This document shows positions 34,154 through 43,846 of a stretch of DNA of 64,000 nucleotides, piece after piece. The stretch spans positions 2,232,001 through 2,296,000 of the forward strand of contig NZ_CP108513.1 in NCBI RefSeq assembly GCF_035989285.1. The letters run 5' to 3'. The notes beneath the pieces were generated by a model. That model was not told where the DNA came from, did not search any database, and saw nothing but the letters and a program-made list of their open reading frames with translations. Source of the DNA: Streptomyces sp. NBC_01235. Lineage in GTDB: Bacteria > Actinomycetota > Actinomycetes > Streptomycetales > Streptomycetaceae. The position numbers were made by a program, and so were the translations under genes. Every line of letters starts with the position of its first letter. The stretch's first letter is position 1.

Positions 34154-35944
34154 ATGGCCATCGAACCCCGCTATCCCTACGAGGATCCGCACGTACCGGT
34201 GGAAGACCGGATCAGCGACCTCATCGGCCGGATGTCCCGCACGGACAAGGCCGCACTGATCTTCCACTCCGAGGTCTCCGTCGGCTACGTGGACGGAAGT
34301 GACCACTGGGGCCGGGCCTGTGCGGGCACACTCCTGCGGGAGCGCGGCATCACGCACTTCCTGGGTCAGGGCACGCCCCGGGACGGCCGCGACATCACCC
34401 AGTGGCACAACCGCCTGCAGGAGATCGCGCTGGAACTCCCCCTGCGCATCCCGGTGACGCTTTCCAGCGATCCGCGTCACTCCGTGACCGACAACCCGCT
34501 CACGTCACAGGCGGCCGGAGCCTTCTCCCGCTGGCCCGAGTCCCTCGGTATCGCCGCGATCGGGTCGGAGAAGACCGCCTACGAACAAGGTGAGGTGGTG
34601 GGACGCGAATACCTGGCGGCCGGCATCCGCGTCGCGCTGCACCCGCAGGTCGACCTCTCCACCGAATACCGCTGGGCCCGCATCGTGCAGACGTACGGGG
34701 AGGACGCCGACCTCACCTCCCGCCTGGCCGTCGCCTACTTCCAGGGCCTGCAGGGGGACGGCGGAGCCGAGTCGGTGGCCGCCATGGCCAAGCACTTCCC
34801 CGGTGGAGGGCCGCAGAAGGACGGCCTGGACCCGCACTTCCGTGACGGCCGGGAGCAGGTCTACCCCGGGGACCGGTTCGACTACCACCTCGCCCCGTTC
34901 GTCGCACTCATCGAGGCCGGCCTGCCGCAGATCATGCCGTACTACGGGATGCCCGTCGGGACCGAGTGGGAGGAGGTCGGATTCGCCTACAACAAGGGCA
35001 TCGTCACGGAGCTGCTCAGACAACGCCTCGGGTTCGACGGAATCGTGTGCACCGACTTCGGCGTGATCACGGGAATGGGCGATACCTTCCCGGCCAAGGC
35101 GTGGGGGGTCGAGCATCTGTCCCGCGAGCAGCGCGTGACCCGGCTGCTCGATTCGGGTGTGGACCAGTTCGGTGGCGAGAAGGACGTGAGCGTCCTGCTG
35201 GACGCGCTGTCGTCGGGGTCGGTGACCGAGCAGCAGCTCGAGCAGCCGGTGCGCCGTCTACTGCGGGAGAAGTTCCGGTTGGGTCTGTTCGACGGTGACC
35301 GGGTGATCGATCCGGAGCGGGCGAACACCGTCATCGGCAGTGCTGCGCACCAGGCGCTCGGTGTGCGGGCGCAGCAGCGGTCGCTGGTACTGCTGAAAAA
35401 CGACGCAGGCGTCGACGGCCTCCCCCTCCTGCCGTTGTCGCCCGGGATCCGCGTCTTCGTCGACGGCGTCGAGCCGAGCGCGTTCGAGGGCTTCGCCTCT
35501 GTCGTGACCCATCCCGCCGAGGCGGACGTCGCCGTCGTGCGCACCCGCACCCCCGACTACGCGGATCCGGCCATGCACTTCCTCGGGTCCATGCACAAGG
35601 GCAGCCTGGAATTCCGTCCGGAGGACCGGGAGCGGATCCGGACCATCGCCGAGCAGGTGCCCACCGTCCTCGACGTCTACCTCGACCGCCCCGCAGTCCT
35701 CACGGACGTCTTGTCGCCGACAGCGGTCTTCGCGTCCTTCGGCACGGACGACCGCCCCTTCGTCGAAGTCCTCTTCGGCGAGGCCGGGCCCGAGGGATCG
35801 CTGCCCGTGGAACTACCGCGCTCGATGGCCGCCGTAAAAGCCAGCCGGACCGACGTCCCCTTCGACACGGCCGATCCCCTGTACCGCTTCGGGCACGGAC
35901 TGCGCTACGAGCGCAGCGCAGCGGAAAGGACCGACGAGGCGTGA
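34154..35944 (+). CDS. GH3 beta-glycosidase
   Basis: 596 residues from ATG 34154 (GTGAGGCGG upstream). The N-terminal (beta/alpha)8 domain has IPVTLSSDPRHS, MAKHFPGGGPQ and the nucleophile Asp in GFDGIVCTDFGVI. The C-terminal alpha/beta domain has RSLVLLKND. No fibronectin-like tail and no signal peptide, so it is a short, intracellular GH3. Substrates could be beta-glucosides or beta-xylosides. Neighbouring GH1 and GH2 genes suggest one oligosaccharide-processing operon. Confidence 0.9.
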   Translation: MAIEPRYPYEDPHVPVEDRISDLIGRMSRTDKAALIFHSEVSVGYVDGSDHWGRACAGTLLRERGITHFLGQGTPRDGRDITQWHNRLQEIALELPLRIPVTLSSDPRHSVTDNPLTSQAAGAFSRWPESLGIAAIGSEKTAYEQGEVVGREYLAAGIRVALHPQVDLSTEYRWARIVQTYGEDADLTSRLAVAYFQGLQGDGGAESVAAMAKHFPGGGPQKDGLDPHFRDGREQVYPGDRFDYHLAPFVALIEAGLPQIMPYYGMPVGTEWEEVGFAYNKGIVTELLRQRLGFDGIVCTDFGVITGMGDTFPAKAWGVEHLSREQRVTRLLDSGVDQFGGEKDVSVLLDALSSGSVTEQQLEQPVRRLLREKFRLGLFDGDRVIDPERANTVIGSAAHQALGVRAQQRSLVLLKNDAGVDGLPLLPLSPGIRVFVDGVEPSAFEGFASVVTHPAEADVAVVRTRTPDYADPAMHFLGSMHKGSLEFRPEDRERIRTIAEQVPTVLDVYLDRPAVLTDVLSPTAVFASFGTDDRPFVEVLFGEAGPEGSLPVELPRSMAAVKASRTDVPFDTADPLYRFGHGLRYERSAAERTDEA

Positions 35945-36234
35945 AGGTCCAGTCAGGACAGGTCGCGCTCGTCACAGCCTCCAGCCGGACCCCCTCACGG
36001 ACAGCGCGCCGCTCATCGATGCCACCGTCGCTCGGCTGCCGCTTCCCGAAGCGAGTTCCGGCCCGCCGGTAGACCGAAGCTGTCAGGTAGTTGGTGCCGG
36101 TCCAGACGTTGATCTCCTGGCGGGGTCTGGTGCCGAAGAGGGACGGTCCCGAGCGCGAGTCACGGCCTCGGCCCGGCGTCCAGGCCGGCCCGCTGCGGTA
36201 CGCCATCCATTCGAAAGCCCAAGGAAGACAACCA

Positions 36235-38769
36235 ATGACCTATGCGGACTTCAACACCGACTGGAACTACCGCCGCAAAGTGACACCCTTTCAGGAACTG
36301 GGTGGCGCGGCAGGTTCCCCGTGGACGTCGGTGACACTGCCGCATGATGCGCTGATCACCACCGAGCGGCATGCGCAGGCACCGGGCGGACACACCAACG
36401 GGTACTTCAACGGCGGAGCATTCGAGTACCGCAAGACGTTCACCGTGTCCGAGCAGGATCGCGGCAAGCTCATGTTCCTCGAGTTCGACGGCGTGTACCG
36501 CGATGCCGTTGTGACGGTCAACGGCGCACTCGCCGGCCGCCACGCGTTCGGCTACTCGCGGTTCGTGGTGCGCATCGACCCGTATCTGCGGTTCGGCGGC
36601 GACAACGAGATAGGGGTGTCCTGCCGCGCACATCTCGACAGCCGTTGGTACACCGGCTGCGGCATCTACCGGGACGTGCGCCTGATCGTCAAGAACCCGG
36701 CGCATCTGGCCGTCGACGGTGTCCGCATCACGACACCGGACGTCGACGAAGCGATCGCGATCACGGAGATCGCCGCACGCGTGCAGAACGCGAGCGCCGT
36801 GACCACTACCCTGCGCGTTTCGGCAGTGATCACTGATGACGAAGGGGCCGAGGTCGCACGGGGGAAGGCCCCCGTGACGCTGCTGCCGGCGGATGCGGAG
36901 ACGGTGCGGCTGCGACTGCCGGTCGACAGGCCACGCCGGTGGAGCGCCGACACGCCGACGCGCTACTTCGCCCGCGTCGAGCTCACTGACGGCGACCGGG
37001 TGGTCGACGAGACGGTGGTCCCCTTCGGTATCCGCACGGTCCGGGCAGACGCGCGACGCGGCCTGCGCGTGAACGGCGTGGAGGTCAAACTGCGCGGTGC
37101 CTGCCTGCACGGGGACAACGGTCCGCTGGGCGCTGCCGCCATCGGCCGGGCGGAGGAGCGCAAGATCGAGCTGCTGAAAGCAGCCGGCTTCAACGCGATC
37201 CGCAGTTCCCACCACCCCGCGAGCAGCGCACTTCTCGACACCTGCGACCGCCTGGGCATGTACGTGATGGACGAGGCATTCGATATCTGGACGCAGGGCA
37301 AGAGCGACTTCGACTACTCCGCCGACTTCTCGCAGTGGTGGGAACGCGACCTGGAGGCCATGGTCGCGAAGGACTTCAACCATCCCAGCGTCATCTTCTA
37401 CAGCATCGGCAACGAGATACCCGAAACCGGAACTCCCGACGGCGGCCGCTGGAGCAGGAGGCTCGCGGAGAAGCTGCGCGCTCTTGACGGGACCCGTCTG
37501 GTGACCAACGGCATCAACGGCTTCGTGTCCGTGCTCGATCTTGTCCTGGGAGGGATGGCACAGCAGCGTGAAGCGGCTCGTTCCACCGATGCGGCAGCGG
37601 GTGAACAGGGAGGCGGCGTCAACGGCATGATGAACGCGTTCGGCGAGATGATGGGCCGAATCGTCTCCTCACCCATGGTGACCGAGCGCACCGAAGAGTC
37701 ATTCGCGGCGCTCGATGTCGCCGGTATGAACTACGGCGAGTCCCGCTACGGTCTTGACAGCGATCTCTTCCCCGACCGCGTCATCGTCGGCACCGAAACC
37801 TGGCCCACGGTCATCGACCGCAATTGGGACCTGGTCAAGAAACACCCGCACGTGATCGGCGACTTCACCTGGACGGGCCTGGACTACCTCGGCGAGACCG
37901 GGATCGGCGTCGTCAAGTACGCGGGCGCCGAAGACGGCGGCCAGGGCTTCTCCACCGTCTATCCGGGGCTGTCGGCGTACTGCGGCGATCTGGACCTCGT
38001 CGGGCACCGTCGACCGGTGTCCTATTACCGCGAGATCGTGTTCGGCATGCGGACCGAGCCGTACATCGCAGTCAGGCGCCCGGAACACCACGGCTGCCCC
38101 ATAGCGGTGTCGACCCCGTGGGCGTGGAGCGACTGTGTCTCCAGTTGGAGCTGGCCGGGTTTCGAAGGCGCCCCCGTGCACGTCGAGGTCTACGCCGACG
38201 CCGACGAAGTCGAGCTTCTGCTCGACGGCGAGCCGATCGGACTGTGCGCCGTCGGCACCGAGCGAGCCTTCAGGGCCGACTTCGAGGTGCTCTACCAGGC
38301 TGGGGAGCTGGTCGCCGTCGCACGCCGGAACGGCGAGGTGGTGGGGAGGACATCCCTTGTGACCGCGACGGGACCTACGCGCTTGTCGCTCACGGCCGAC
38401 CGTGACGAGGTGCGCGTCGGCACCCGCGACCTGGCGTTCGTCACGATCACCCTGACCGACGAAAGCGGCACCGTGCACAATGCCACCGACCGTGAGGTAC
38501 GGGTGACCGTCTCCGGCGCCGGCGTACTTCAGGGGCTCGGCAGCGGTGCGCCAGTCACCGAGGAGACGTTCAACGGGCCGGCCCGGCACACTTATGACGG
38601 GCGCGCTCTCGCGGTCATCCGCCCGACCGGAGCCGGCACGATCGTGCTCGAAGCCCAGGCAGAGGGCTGCCCACCCGCTCGCCTCACGCTCACCGCCACT
38701 GCCTCCCCCGAGCCGCTGCCCGCCCCCTCCGTCCGGGCCGAGGACACCGATCCAGACCTGCATAGGTGA
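36235..38769 (+). CDS. GH2 glycoside hydrolase (beta-galactosidase/beta-glucuronidase group)
   Basis: 844 residues, AAGGAAGA before ATG 36235. The jelly-roll domain reads NGYFNGGAFEYRKTFTV and SRWYTGCGIYRDV. An immunoglobulin-like domain and the barrel follow: LRGACLHGDNGPLGA, AIRSSHHPASSALLD, acid/base Glu in SIGNEIPE, and nucleophile region VGTETWPTV. C-terminal beta-domains complete it. It has the DUF4982-like insert typical of larger bacterial GH2 enzymes. No signal peptide. Likely acts on galactosides or glucuronides released from plant or glycan material. The 290-bp upstream gap holds no supported gene. Confidence 0.9.
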   Translation: MTYADFNTDWNYRRKVTPFQELGGAAGSPWTSVTLPHDALITTERHAQAPGGHTNGYFNGGAFEYRKTFTVSEQDRGKLMFLEFDGVYRDAVVTVNGALAGRHAFGYSRFVVRIDPYLRFGGDNEIGVSCRAHLDSRWYTGCGIYRDVRLIVKNPAHLAVDGVRITTPDVDEAIAITEIAARVQNASAVTTTLRVSAVITDDEGAEVARGKAPVTLLPADAETVRLRLPVDRPRRWSADTPTRYFARVELTDGDRVVDETVVPFGIRTVRADARRGLRVNGVEVKLRGACLHGDNGPLGAAAIGRAEERKIELLKAAGFNAIRSSHHPASSALLDTCDRLGMYVMDEAFDIWTQGKSDFDYSADFSQWWERDLEAMVAKDFNHPSVIFYSIGNEIPETGTPDGGRWSRRLAEKLRALDGTRLVTNGINGFVSVLDLVLGGMAQQREAARSTDAAAGEQGGGVNGMMNAFGEMMGRIVSSPMVTERTEESFAALDVAGMNYGESRYGLDSDLFPDRVIVGTETWPTVIDRNWDLVKKHPHVIGDFTWTGLDYLGETGIGVVKYAGAEDGGQGFSTVYPGLSAYCGDLDLVGHRRPVSYYREIVFGMRTEPYIAVRRPEHHGCPIAVSTPWAWSDCVSSWSWPGFEGAPVHVEVYADADEVELLLDGEPIGLCAVGTERAFRADFEVLYQAGELVAVARRNGEVVGRTSLVTATGPTRLSLTADRDEVRVGTRDLAFVTITLTDESGTVHNATDREVRVTVSGAGVLQGLGSGAPVTEETFNGPARHTYDGRALAVIRPTGAGTIVLEAQAEGCPPARLTLTATASPEPLPAPSVRAEDTDPDLHR

Positions 38770-38893
38770 CCGGCATCATGTGACGAAGCTTGATCCCCCA
38801 GCTGGTCTGACACCGTGATCGGAGAACACACCACAGCTGTGCGACGTCCTCTCAACCGGGTTGGGATCGGCTGTGCCGCTGGACGCACTGTGC

Positions 38894-38939
38894 GCCTTGC
38901 CCGACGAGTCACGGAGCGATCGAACGACTCGGGCAAGGC
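38894..38939. terminator. Bidirectional hairpin between convergent genes
   Basis: Arms GCCTTGCCCGACGAGTC and GACTCGGGCAAGGC pair over 14 bp with a 3-nt bulge. It lies between the GH2 gene and the convergent PKD-domain gene. Confidence 0.65.
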
Positions 38940-38959
38940 ACGGGTGGGCATGGCGGGAA

Positions 38960-40255
38960 CTACCGCACGACGATTCGGACCCGGTCCAGGTTGTCGACGC
39001 GGGCGAAGGGAGTGTCCGGATCGGCGTCGCGCTGGGCCGACACCCGGACGGTGACGAAGTGGGTGCCGGGGCCGGCGTAGACGTGGTGGCTCTCGAGGGT
39101 CAGCCGGGAGGTGGCCTCGGTGATCTCGTCGATCTCGTACGTGCCGTCTCCGTCCAGGTCCCACTGAATCCGCACGACAGGGCCGGCGCCCGGCGGGGCC
39201 TCGGCGGTCACTTTCAGGGTCACGCCGGTACCTGCGGTGATCTCCGCTCGCCGGCCGCCGTCGGCGGTCACGTGGACCACCGGCTGCACCCCGCCACGCT
39301 CGAACGCCGAGTCGGGAACGAGAACCTGACCGTCGCTGATCTCGTACTTGGTGTGGGACGCCGGCGGTATGTCCTTCTCCACCCAGTCGGCGAGGCTGCG
39401 CAACGCCTCGTGCAGCACGCCGAGGTAACTGACGGTGTGATTCGGGTGTTCCTGGCGCTCGGAGTCGGCGTGCAGCGCGTTGTCGACGTACCAGCGCCGG
39501 AAGTCGTCGTCGACGGTCGCACCGAGGTGTTCGGTGACCCTGGTGCGGTACCAGTCGGCCTGCCACGGGAACGCCTCCCGGTCCAGCAGGCACGCCACCG
39601 CGATCATCTTGCCACCGATCCGCCCGGTGGGCAGGCTTCCGGCCGCTCCGGCAGCGAACAACGGGGCGGGCTGGAAAGGCCGTTGGGGCGGGATCGGGGT
39701 GCCGTCGGCGTCACGGAACTGATCCCACACCGGGTACTCGGGGCCAGGCACCTGGTGGCGGTGGTAGGTCTGGGCCGCGAGGAAGTTGCTGTTGTCCACG
39801 TGGACCGTGTCACCGGCCCGCAGCGCGGACAGAGCCTTGTCGAGGTCGGGCATGTCGATGACGGCGAGGTCGCCATGGAAGCCCTTCAGCCGCAGCTTCG
39901 CGCCCTCGGCCTCTCCGGAGGTGACGGACAGTTCGGCGCCCAGGATCTCCGGGCCGGCCACGGCCTTCAGGCGCAGGGCGACGACGGTGCCGGGGTCGCC
40001 CGCGGACCCCTTGAACGCCTCGTCCACGCCGCCCTGGGCGGTCTCCGCCTGCTCGGCGAACGGGCCCAGGTCGGGGGGGTCGCGGCGGAGGAGGACCTCG
40101 CTGATCGTGCTGTCGAAGCGGCCGCGTTCCCGGTGGATCGCGGAGTCGGGGTCCGTGCCGAGATATCCGGGGGTGGTCCAGAAGGCCGAGAGTGCCGAGT
40201 TGGTGCGCCGGGCGGAATTGCCGCAGCGGCGCTCGGCCGAGAAGGCCCGCGTCAT
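38960..40255 (-). CDS. PKD-domain protein of unknown function
   Basis: 431 residues from ATG 40255 with GCAGGAG seven bases upstream; a longer frame to 40504 lacks such a site. The N-terminal half reads FWTTPGYLGTDPDS. The middle has YPVWDQFRDADGTPI and CLLDREAFPWQADWYRTRV, and the C-terminus is a PKD-like beta domain (IQWDLDGDGTYEIDE, HFVTVRVSAQRD). It resembles large actinomycete hydrolase-like proteins whose activity I cannot name. No signal peptide is visible, which is odd for a PKD protein and may mean N-terminal loss. Confidence 0.6.
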   Translation of the reverse strand: MTRAFSAERRCGNSARRTNSALSAFWTTPGYLGTDPDSAIHRERGRFDSTISEVLLRRDPPDLGPFAEQAETAQGGVDEAFKGSAGDPGTVVALRLKAVAGPEILGAELSVTSGEAEGAKLRLKGFHGDLAVIDMPDLDKALSALRAGDTVHVDNSNFLAAQTYHRHQVPGPEYPVWDQFRDADGTPIPPQRPFQPAPLFAAGAAGSLPTGRIGGKMIAVACLLDREAFPWQADWYRTRVTEHLGATVDDDFRRWYVDNALHADSERQEHPNHTVSYLGVLHEALRSLADWVEKDIPPASHTKYEISDGQVLVPDSAFERGGVQPVVHVTADGGRRAEITAGTGVTLKVTAEAPPGAGPVVRIQWDLDGDGTYEIDEITEATSRLTLESHHVYAGPGTHFVTVRVSAQRDADPDTPFARVDNLDRVRIVVR

Positions 40256-40688
40256 CCGCAGACTCCTGCGCTGACGGGCCGGCCTGACGCTCGACCACGT
40301 GTGCGCTGTCGAGGCCAGGCCGGATTCGGACGGACCGGAAGTGTCCGCCATCCGCGGGCTCGGTGGCAGGTCCACGAAGCCATGGACCGTCCGCTCCTCC
40401 CGTTGTCCCGTGACCACAGGGGCTGTCAGTGGGGCAGCAGCTGCTCTCCTCCCTGCCTGCGGAGTCGGAACGAGCGGATCTTCCGCGATTACCTGCACGC
40501 CCATCCCGGGGGCACGACCCGGTGCACGCAGCTCAAGCAGCGATCGTCACCGCTGGTACGGGACCGGCCTGCGAACCGTTCCAGCCAGAGCAGCAGCAAC
40601 TACTCAAACCGGCTCCACGCTCCGGCCGCCATTCGGCGTCGGCCGTGGCTCGGCGTTGTGTTTGCCGATGCAGCACAAAGCTCCACCC
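40256..40688. other. Intergenic, no gene supported
   Basis: 433 bp between two minus-strand genes. Frames on both strands lack recognisable motifs. It probably holds the promoter of the PKD gene and the end of the LysR transcript. Confidence 0.35.
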
Positions 40689-41633
40689 TCATTTGGGCGG
40701 ACAGGAGGTCGTAGTCGTAGGCCGACCGGCCGCCTCCATCATCTCGGCGACCCGGGCCATCGTGTCCCGCAGCCACATGTGCGCCGCGTCGTGCATGTGG
40801 ACCGGATGCCACCACAAGGCCTGCTGGATCGGCACAGCGTCATAGGGCGGTTCCATGATGCGGACGTGTGCGAGTCCGTCCAGCTCGTCGGCGAGACGCC
40901 TCTGAAGGAGAGCTACCCGGCGGGTGCCCGCGACCAGGAGGGGCATCAGCTGGAAACTGTCGACGGAGACCGCCACGCGCGGCTCGATGCCGAGCATGGC
41001 GATCTGGCGGGCGGCGGGGGCGTCGTAGGCTCGTTGGTACGTCACCCATGGCAGTCGGGCCAGGTCGTCGAGGGTGAGCTGCTCGCCGACCTCGGGGTTG
41101 TCGTCGGCGACGAGGAAGACCCAGCTGTCCTGGTAGAGCTCGACCGTGGGGAAGCCCCGGATGATGCCGTGGGGCAGCAGTAGCCCGTCGACGGTGCTGA
41201 GCAGCGACCCGGTGCTGTCGATGAATTCGTTCGGTACCTGTTTGAACCTGAGCCGGATGCCTGATGCCTCGGCTTGGATGGTGCGGGCGAGTTCGGTGCC
41301 GAAGACGGCAACCGCGTAGTCCGAGGCGATCAGCGTGAACTCATGTTCCTCGCGGGAAGGGTCGAATTCGGCCTGACTGGCGAAGACGCGCTCCAGCAAG
41401 TCGCACGCGGTGGTGGTCCGGTCGAGGAGGGCCCGCCCGAGGGCGGTCAGTTCGTACCCTCCGCCCACCCGGGCGAGCAGGTCGTCGTCGAAGTGGCGGC
41501 GCAGCCGGGCCAGGGCCGCGCTCATCGCGGGTTGACTGAGCCCGATGCGCTGGCCGGCCCTGGTGACGTTGCGCTCCTGCAGGAGGGCGCGCAGGGCAAC
41601 GACGAGGTTGAGGTCCAGGCTGGCCAAGTTCAC
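40689..41633 (-). CDS. LysR-family regulator of the second catabolic operon
   Basis: 314 residues from GTG 41633, where the family start VNLASLDLNLVVALRALL fits; an ATG at 41663 would add 10 residues. HTH: NVTRAGQRIGLSQPAMSAAL. The effector domain carries FTLIASDYAVAV and the C-terminal WHPVHMHDAAHMWLR, like NahR/NodD-type regulators of aromatic pathways. It is divergent from the FAH gene at 41762, the classical arrangement for a LysR activator that senses the pathway substrate or an intermediate. Confidence 0.9.
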   Translation of the reverse strand: MNLASLDLNLVVALRALLQERNVTRAGQRIGLSQPAMSAALARLRRHFDDDLLARVGGGYELTALGRALLDRTTTACDLLERVFASQAEFDPSREEHEFTLIASDYAVAVFGTELARTIQAEASGIRLRFKQVPNEFIDSTGSLLSTVDGLLLPHGIIRGFPTVELYQDSWVFLVADDNPEVGEQLTLDDLARLPWVTYQRAYDAPAARQIAMLGIEPRVAVSVDSFQLMPLLVAGTRRVALLQRRLADELDGLAHVRIMEPPYDAVPIQQALWWHPVHMHDAAHMWLRDTMARVAEMMEAAGRPTTTTSCPPK

Positions 41634-41693
41634 GAAGCATCCCAATTCCGGAGCCGGCACCATCGGTATTCACCGGCTGGATTCTTATATACA

Positions 41694-41719
41694 GGAAATC
41701 AATTTCCCTGATTGCAATC
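41694..41719. promoter_or_regulatory. Two adjoining dyads in the LysR-FAH control region
   Basis: GGAAATCAATTTCC (6-bp arms) at 41694-41707 is followed by the perfect palindrome GATTGCAATC at 41710-41719. LysR regulators usually bind such interrupted dyads with T-N11-A character. A TATATA sequence just upstream may be a -10. Confidence 0.6.
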
Positions 41720-41761
41720 TACGGGCCAGATTAGTGGCACCGCAATCGGGAGGAAATCTCC

Positions 41762-42766
41762 GTGACATCCGCAGCCACGTCGGCACCCTTCACCTCCTTC
41801 TCCGGACCGTTCGCCATCGGCACCCTTTCGGCACCGGGCGAGACCAGGTTCCCGAGCCTCGTGACGCCGGAGGGCCGAGCGCTCGACCTGCGCACGGCAC
41901 TGAACGAACCCGCGTTGACCACGCTCACGCTCCTGGAGCGCTGGGACGAGGAGCTGCCGCGGCTGCACACCCTCGCCGGGGACCCGACGCGCGACTGGCG
42001 GCCGCTGGCGGAGATGACGGTGCACGCGCCCGTCGAGCCCCGGCAGATCTTCCAGTCCGGCGCCAACTACCGGCAGCACGTGATCGACCTGGCGGTCGCA
42101 CACCGCGCCCCGGACGCCCCGGGCACCGTCGAGGAGGCCCGCGCCCAGGTCGCGGCGGTCATGGACAAGCGGGCCGCCGACGACCTCCCGTACGTCTTCA
42201 TCGGCCTGCCGACCACGATCAGCGGCCCCTACGACGACGTGGTGCTACCCGCTTGGGCAGAGAAGCCCGACTGGGAGCTGGAGGTGGCCGCGGTGATCTC
42301 CCGCCCCGCCTACCGGGTCACCGTGGAGGAGGCGCTGAAGTACGTCGCGGGCTACACCATCGCCAACGACCTGACCGACCGCGCGAGCGTCTTCCGCCGG
42401 GACATGCCCCCGATCGGCACCGACTGGCTGCGCAGCAAGAACGCCCCCGGCTTCACCCCGCTCGGCCCGTGGATCGTCCCGGCCGGCTCCATCGCCGACC
42501 CGTCCGACCTGCAGGTCACCCTGAAACTCAACGGCGAGACCATGCAGGACGAGTCCACCAAGGACATGATCTTCGGCGTCGCACGGCTGGTCTCGTACAT
42601 CTCCCAGACCGCCCGACTGCTTCCCGGCGACCTCGTCCTCACCGGCAGCCCGGCCGGCAACGGCATCCACTGGGGCCGGCTGCTGCGCGACGGCGACGTG
42701 ATGGACGGGTCGGTCACCGGGCTCGGCGCCCAGCGCACCCGCTGTGTCGCGGAGGAGGCCGGATGA
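41762..42766 (+). CDS. Fumarylacetoacetate hydrolase-family enzyme (long form)
   Basis: 334 residues, GTG start with GGGAGG nine bases upstream. Motifs: IFQSGANYRQHVIDL, metal-binding WELEVAAVI, YTIANDLTDR, and LPGDLVLTGSPAGNG near the end. The family cleaves acylpyruvates or hydrolyses/isomerises ring-opened dioates. A first-gene position beside LysR is consistent with a core pathway step. It overlaps the cyclase gene by ATGA. Confidence 0.88.
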   Translation: MTSAATSAPFTSFSGPFAIGTLSAPGETRFPSLVTPEGRALDLRTALNEPALTTLTLLERWDEELPRLHTLAGDPTRDWRPLAEMTVHAPVEPRQIFQSGANYRQHVIDLAVAHRAPDAPGTVEEARAQVAAVMDKRAADDLPYVFIGLPTTISGPYDDVVLPAWAEKPDWELEVAAVISRPAYRVTVEEALKYVAGYTIANDLTDRASVFRRDMPPIGTDWLRSKNAPGFTPLGPWIVPAGSIADPSDLQVTLKLNGETMQDESTKDMIFGVARLVSYISQTARLLPGDLVLTGSPAGNGIHWGRLLRDGDVMDGSVTGLGAQRTRCVAEEAG

Positions 42767-43734
42767 GCGCCGGCCGTATCGACCGTTCAGATCCCGAGGC
42801 GGCGATCGCCGAGGCCGCGGAGGCGTACTCGAACTGGGGCCGCTGGGGTGAGGACGACGTGCTCGGCACGCTCAACTTCCTCGACGAGGCCAAGCGCCGC
42901 GAGGGCGCGGCCCTGATCCGCGACGGCGTCAGCTTCTCCTTGTCACAGGCCTTCGACATGGACGGCCCGCAGCAAGGCTGGCTGCGGCGTACGAATCCGG
43001 TGCACACGATGCTCGCCACCGGCACCGAGGCCGCTCTGGGCGGCCAGGGCTTTCCGCACGGTTTCGGTGGCGCCGACGACGTGATCGCCATGCCCCTGCA
43101 GTGCTCCACCCAATGGGACGGGCTCGGGCACATCTTCGATCACGGCATGGCGTGGAACGGCCGCCCGGCGGAGAAGGTCGTCACCTGTGAAGGCGACCTG
43201 GTCACCGGCATCGAGCACATGGCTCCGCACGTCGCCGGGCGGGGGGTCCTCCTCGACGTGGGCCTGGTCATCGGTGAGGGCTGCGAACTGCCCGACGGCT
43301 TCGCCATCACCGAGGAGCACCTGACCGCAACCGCCGAGGCGCACGGCGTGTCCGTCGGTCGGGGCGACCTGGTCCTCGTGCGCACCGGGCGGCTGGCCCG
43401 CGCCCGTCACGAAGGCTGGGGCGCCTACGCGGGCGGACCGGCCCCGGGGCTGAGCTTCAGTACGGCCGGCTGGCTGCACCGGAGCGAGATCGCCGGGATC
43501 GCCACCGACACCTGGGGCTTCGAGGTGCGGCCCAACGAGTTCGACGACGCCTTCCAGCCGCTGCACCAGGTCGCCATCCCCCACATCGGTCTGCTCAGCG
43601 GTGAGATGTGGGACCTCGACGCCCTCGCCGCACATTGCGCCGCCGACGGCCGGTACGAGTTCTGGCTCACCGCCGCGCCCCTGCCCATCACCGGGTCCGT
43701 CGGCTCACCGGTCAACCCCATCGCCGTCAAGTAG
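42763..43734 (+). CDS. Cyclase-family metal hydrolase (kynurenine formamidase-like)
   Basis: 323 residues. The cyclase/formamidase fold is shown by SFSLSQAFDMDGP, QCSTQWDGLGHIFDHG and VLLDVGLVIGEG. The usual HxGTHxD metal motif is QCSTQWDGLGH here, as in a bacterial subgroup where Gln-Trp-Asp replaces part of it. Members hydrolyse amides or lactones. A role in opening a lactone or deacylating an intermediate is inferred. ATGA overlap with the upstream FAH gene. Confidence 0.82.
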   Translation: MSAGRIDRSDPEAAIAEAAEAYSNWGRWGEDDVLGTLNFLDEAKRREGAALIRDGVSFSLSQAFDMDGPQQGWLRRTNPVHTMLATGTEAALGGQGFPHGFGGADDVIAMPLQCSTQWDGLGHIFDHGMAWNGRPAEKVVTCEGDLVTGIEHMAPHVAGRGVLLDVGLVIGEGCELPDGFAITEEHLTATAEAHGVSVGRGDLVLVRTGRLARARHEGWGAYAGGPAPGLSFSTAGWLHRSEIAGIATDTWGFEVRPNEFDDAFQPLHQVAIPHIGLLSGEMWDLDALAAHCAADGRYEFWLTAAPLPITGSVGSPVNPIAVK

Positions 43735-43846
43735 CGCCCTGGCTTGCCGGGCGGGCTGCGCCCGGACGGCTCCCCCGTTCGCCCGCCCGGCATGCAAGAC
43801 CCCCTCCGCCGCTCGCAGTCGCGCGGCACCATCTCAGGGAGAACCC

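Noticed and set aside
40256..40504. Longer N-terminus for the PKD-domain protein
   Set aside because: The ATG at 40255 has a good GCAGGAG site; the extension is Arg/Ser/Pro-rich and unlike a domain or signal peptide.
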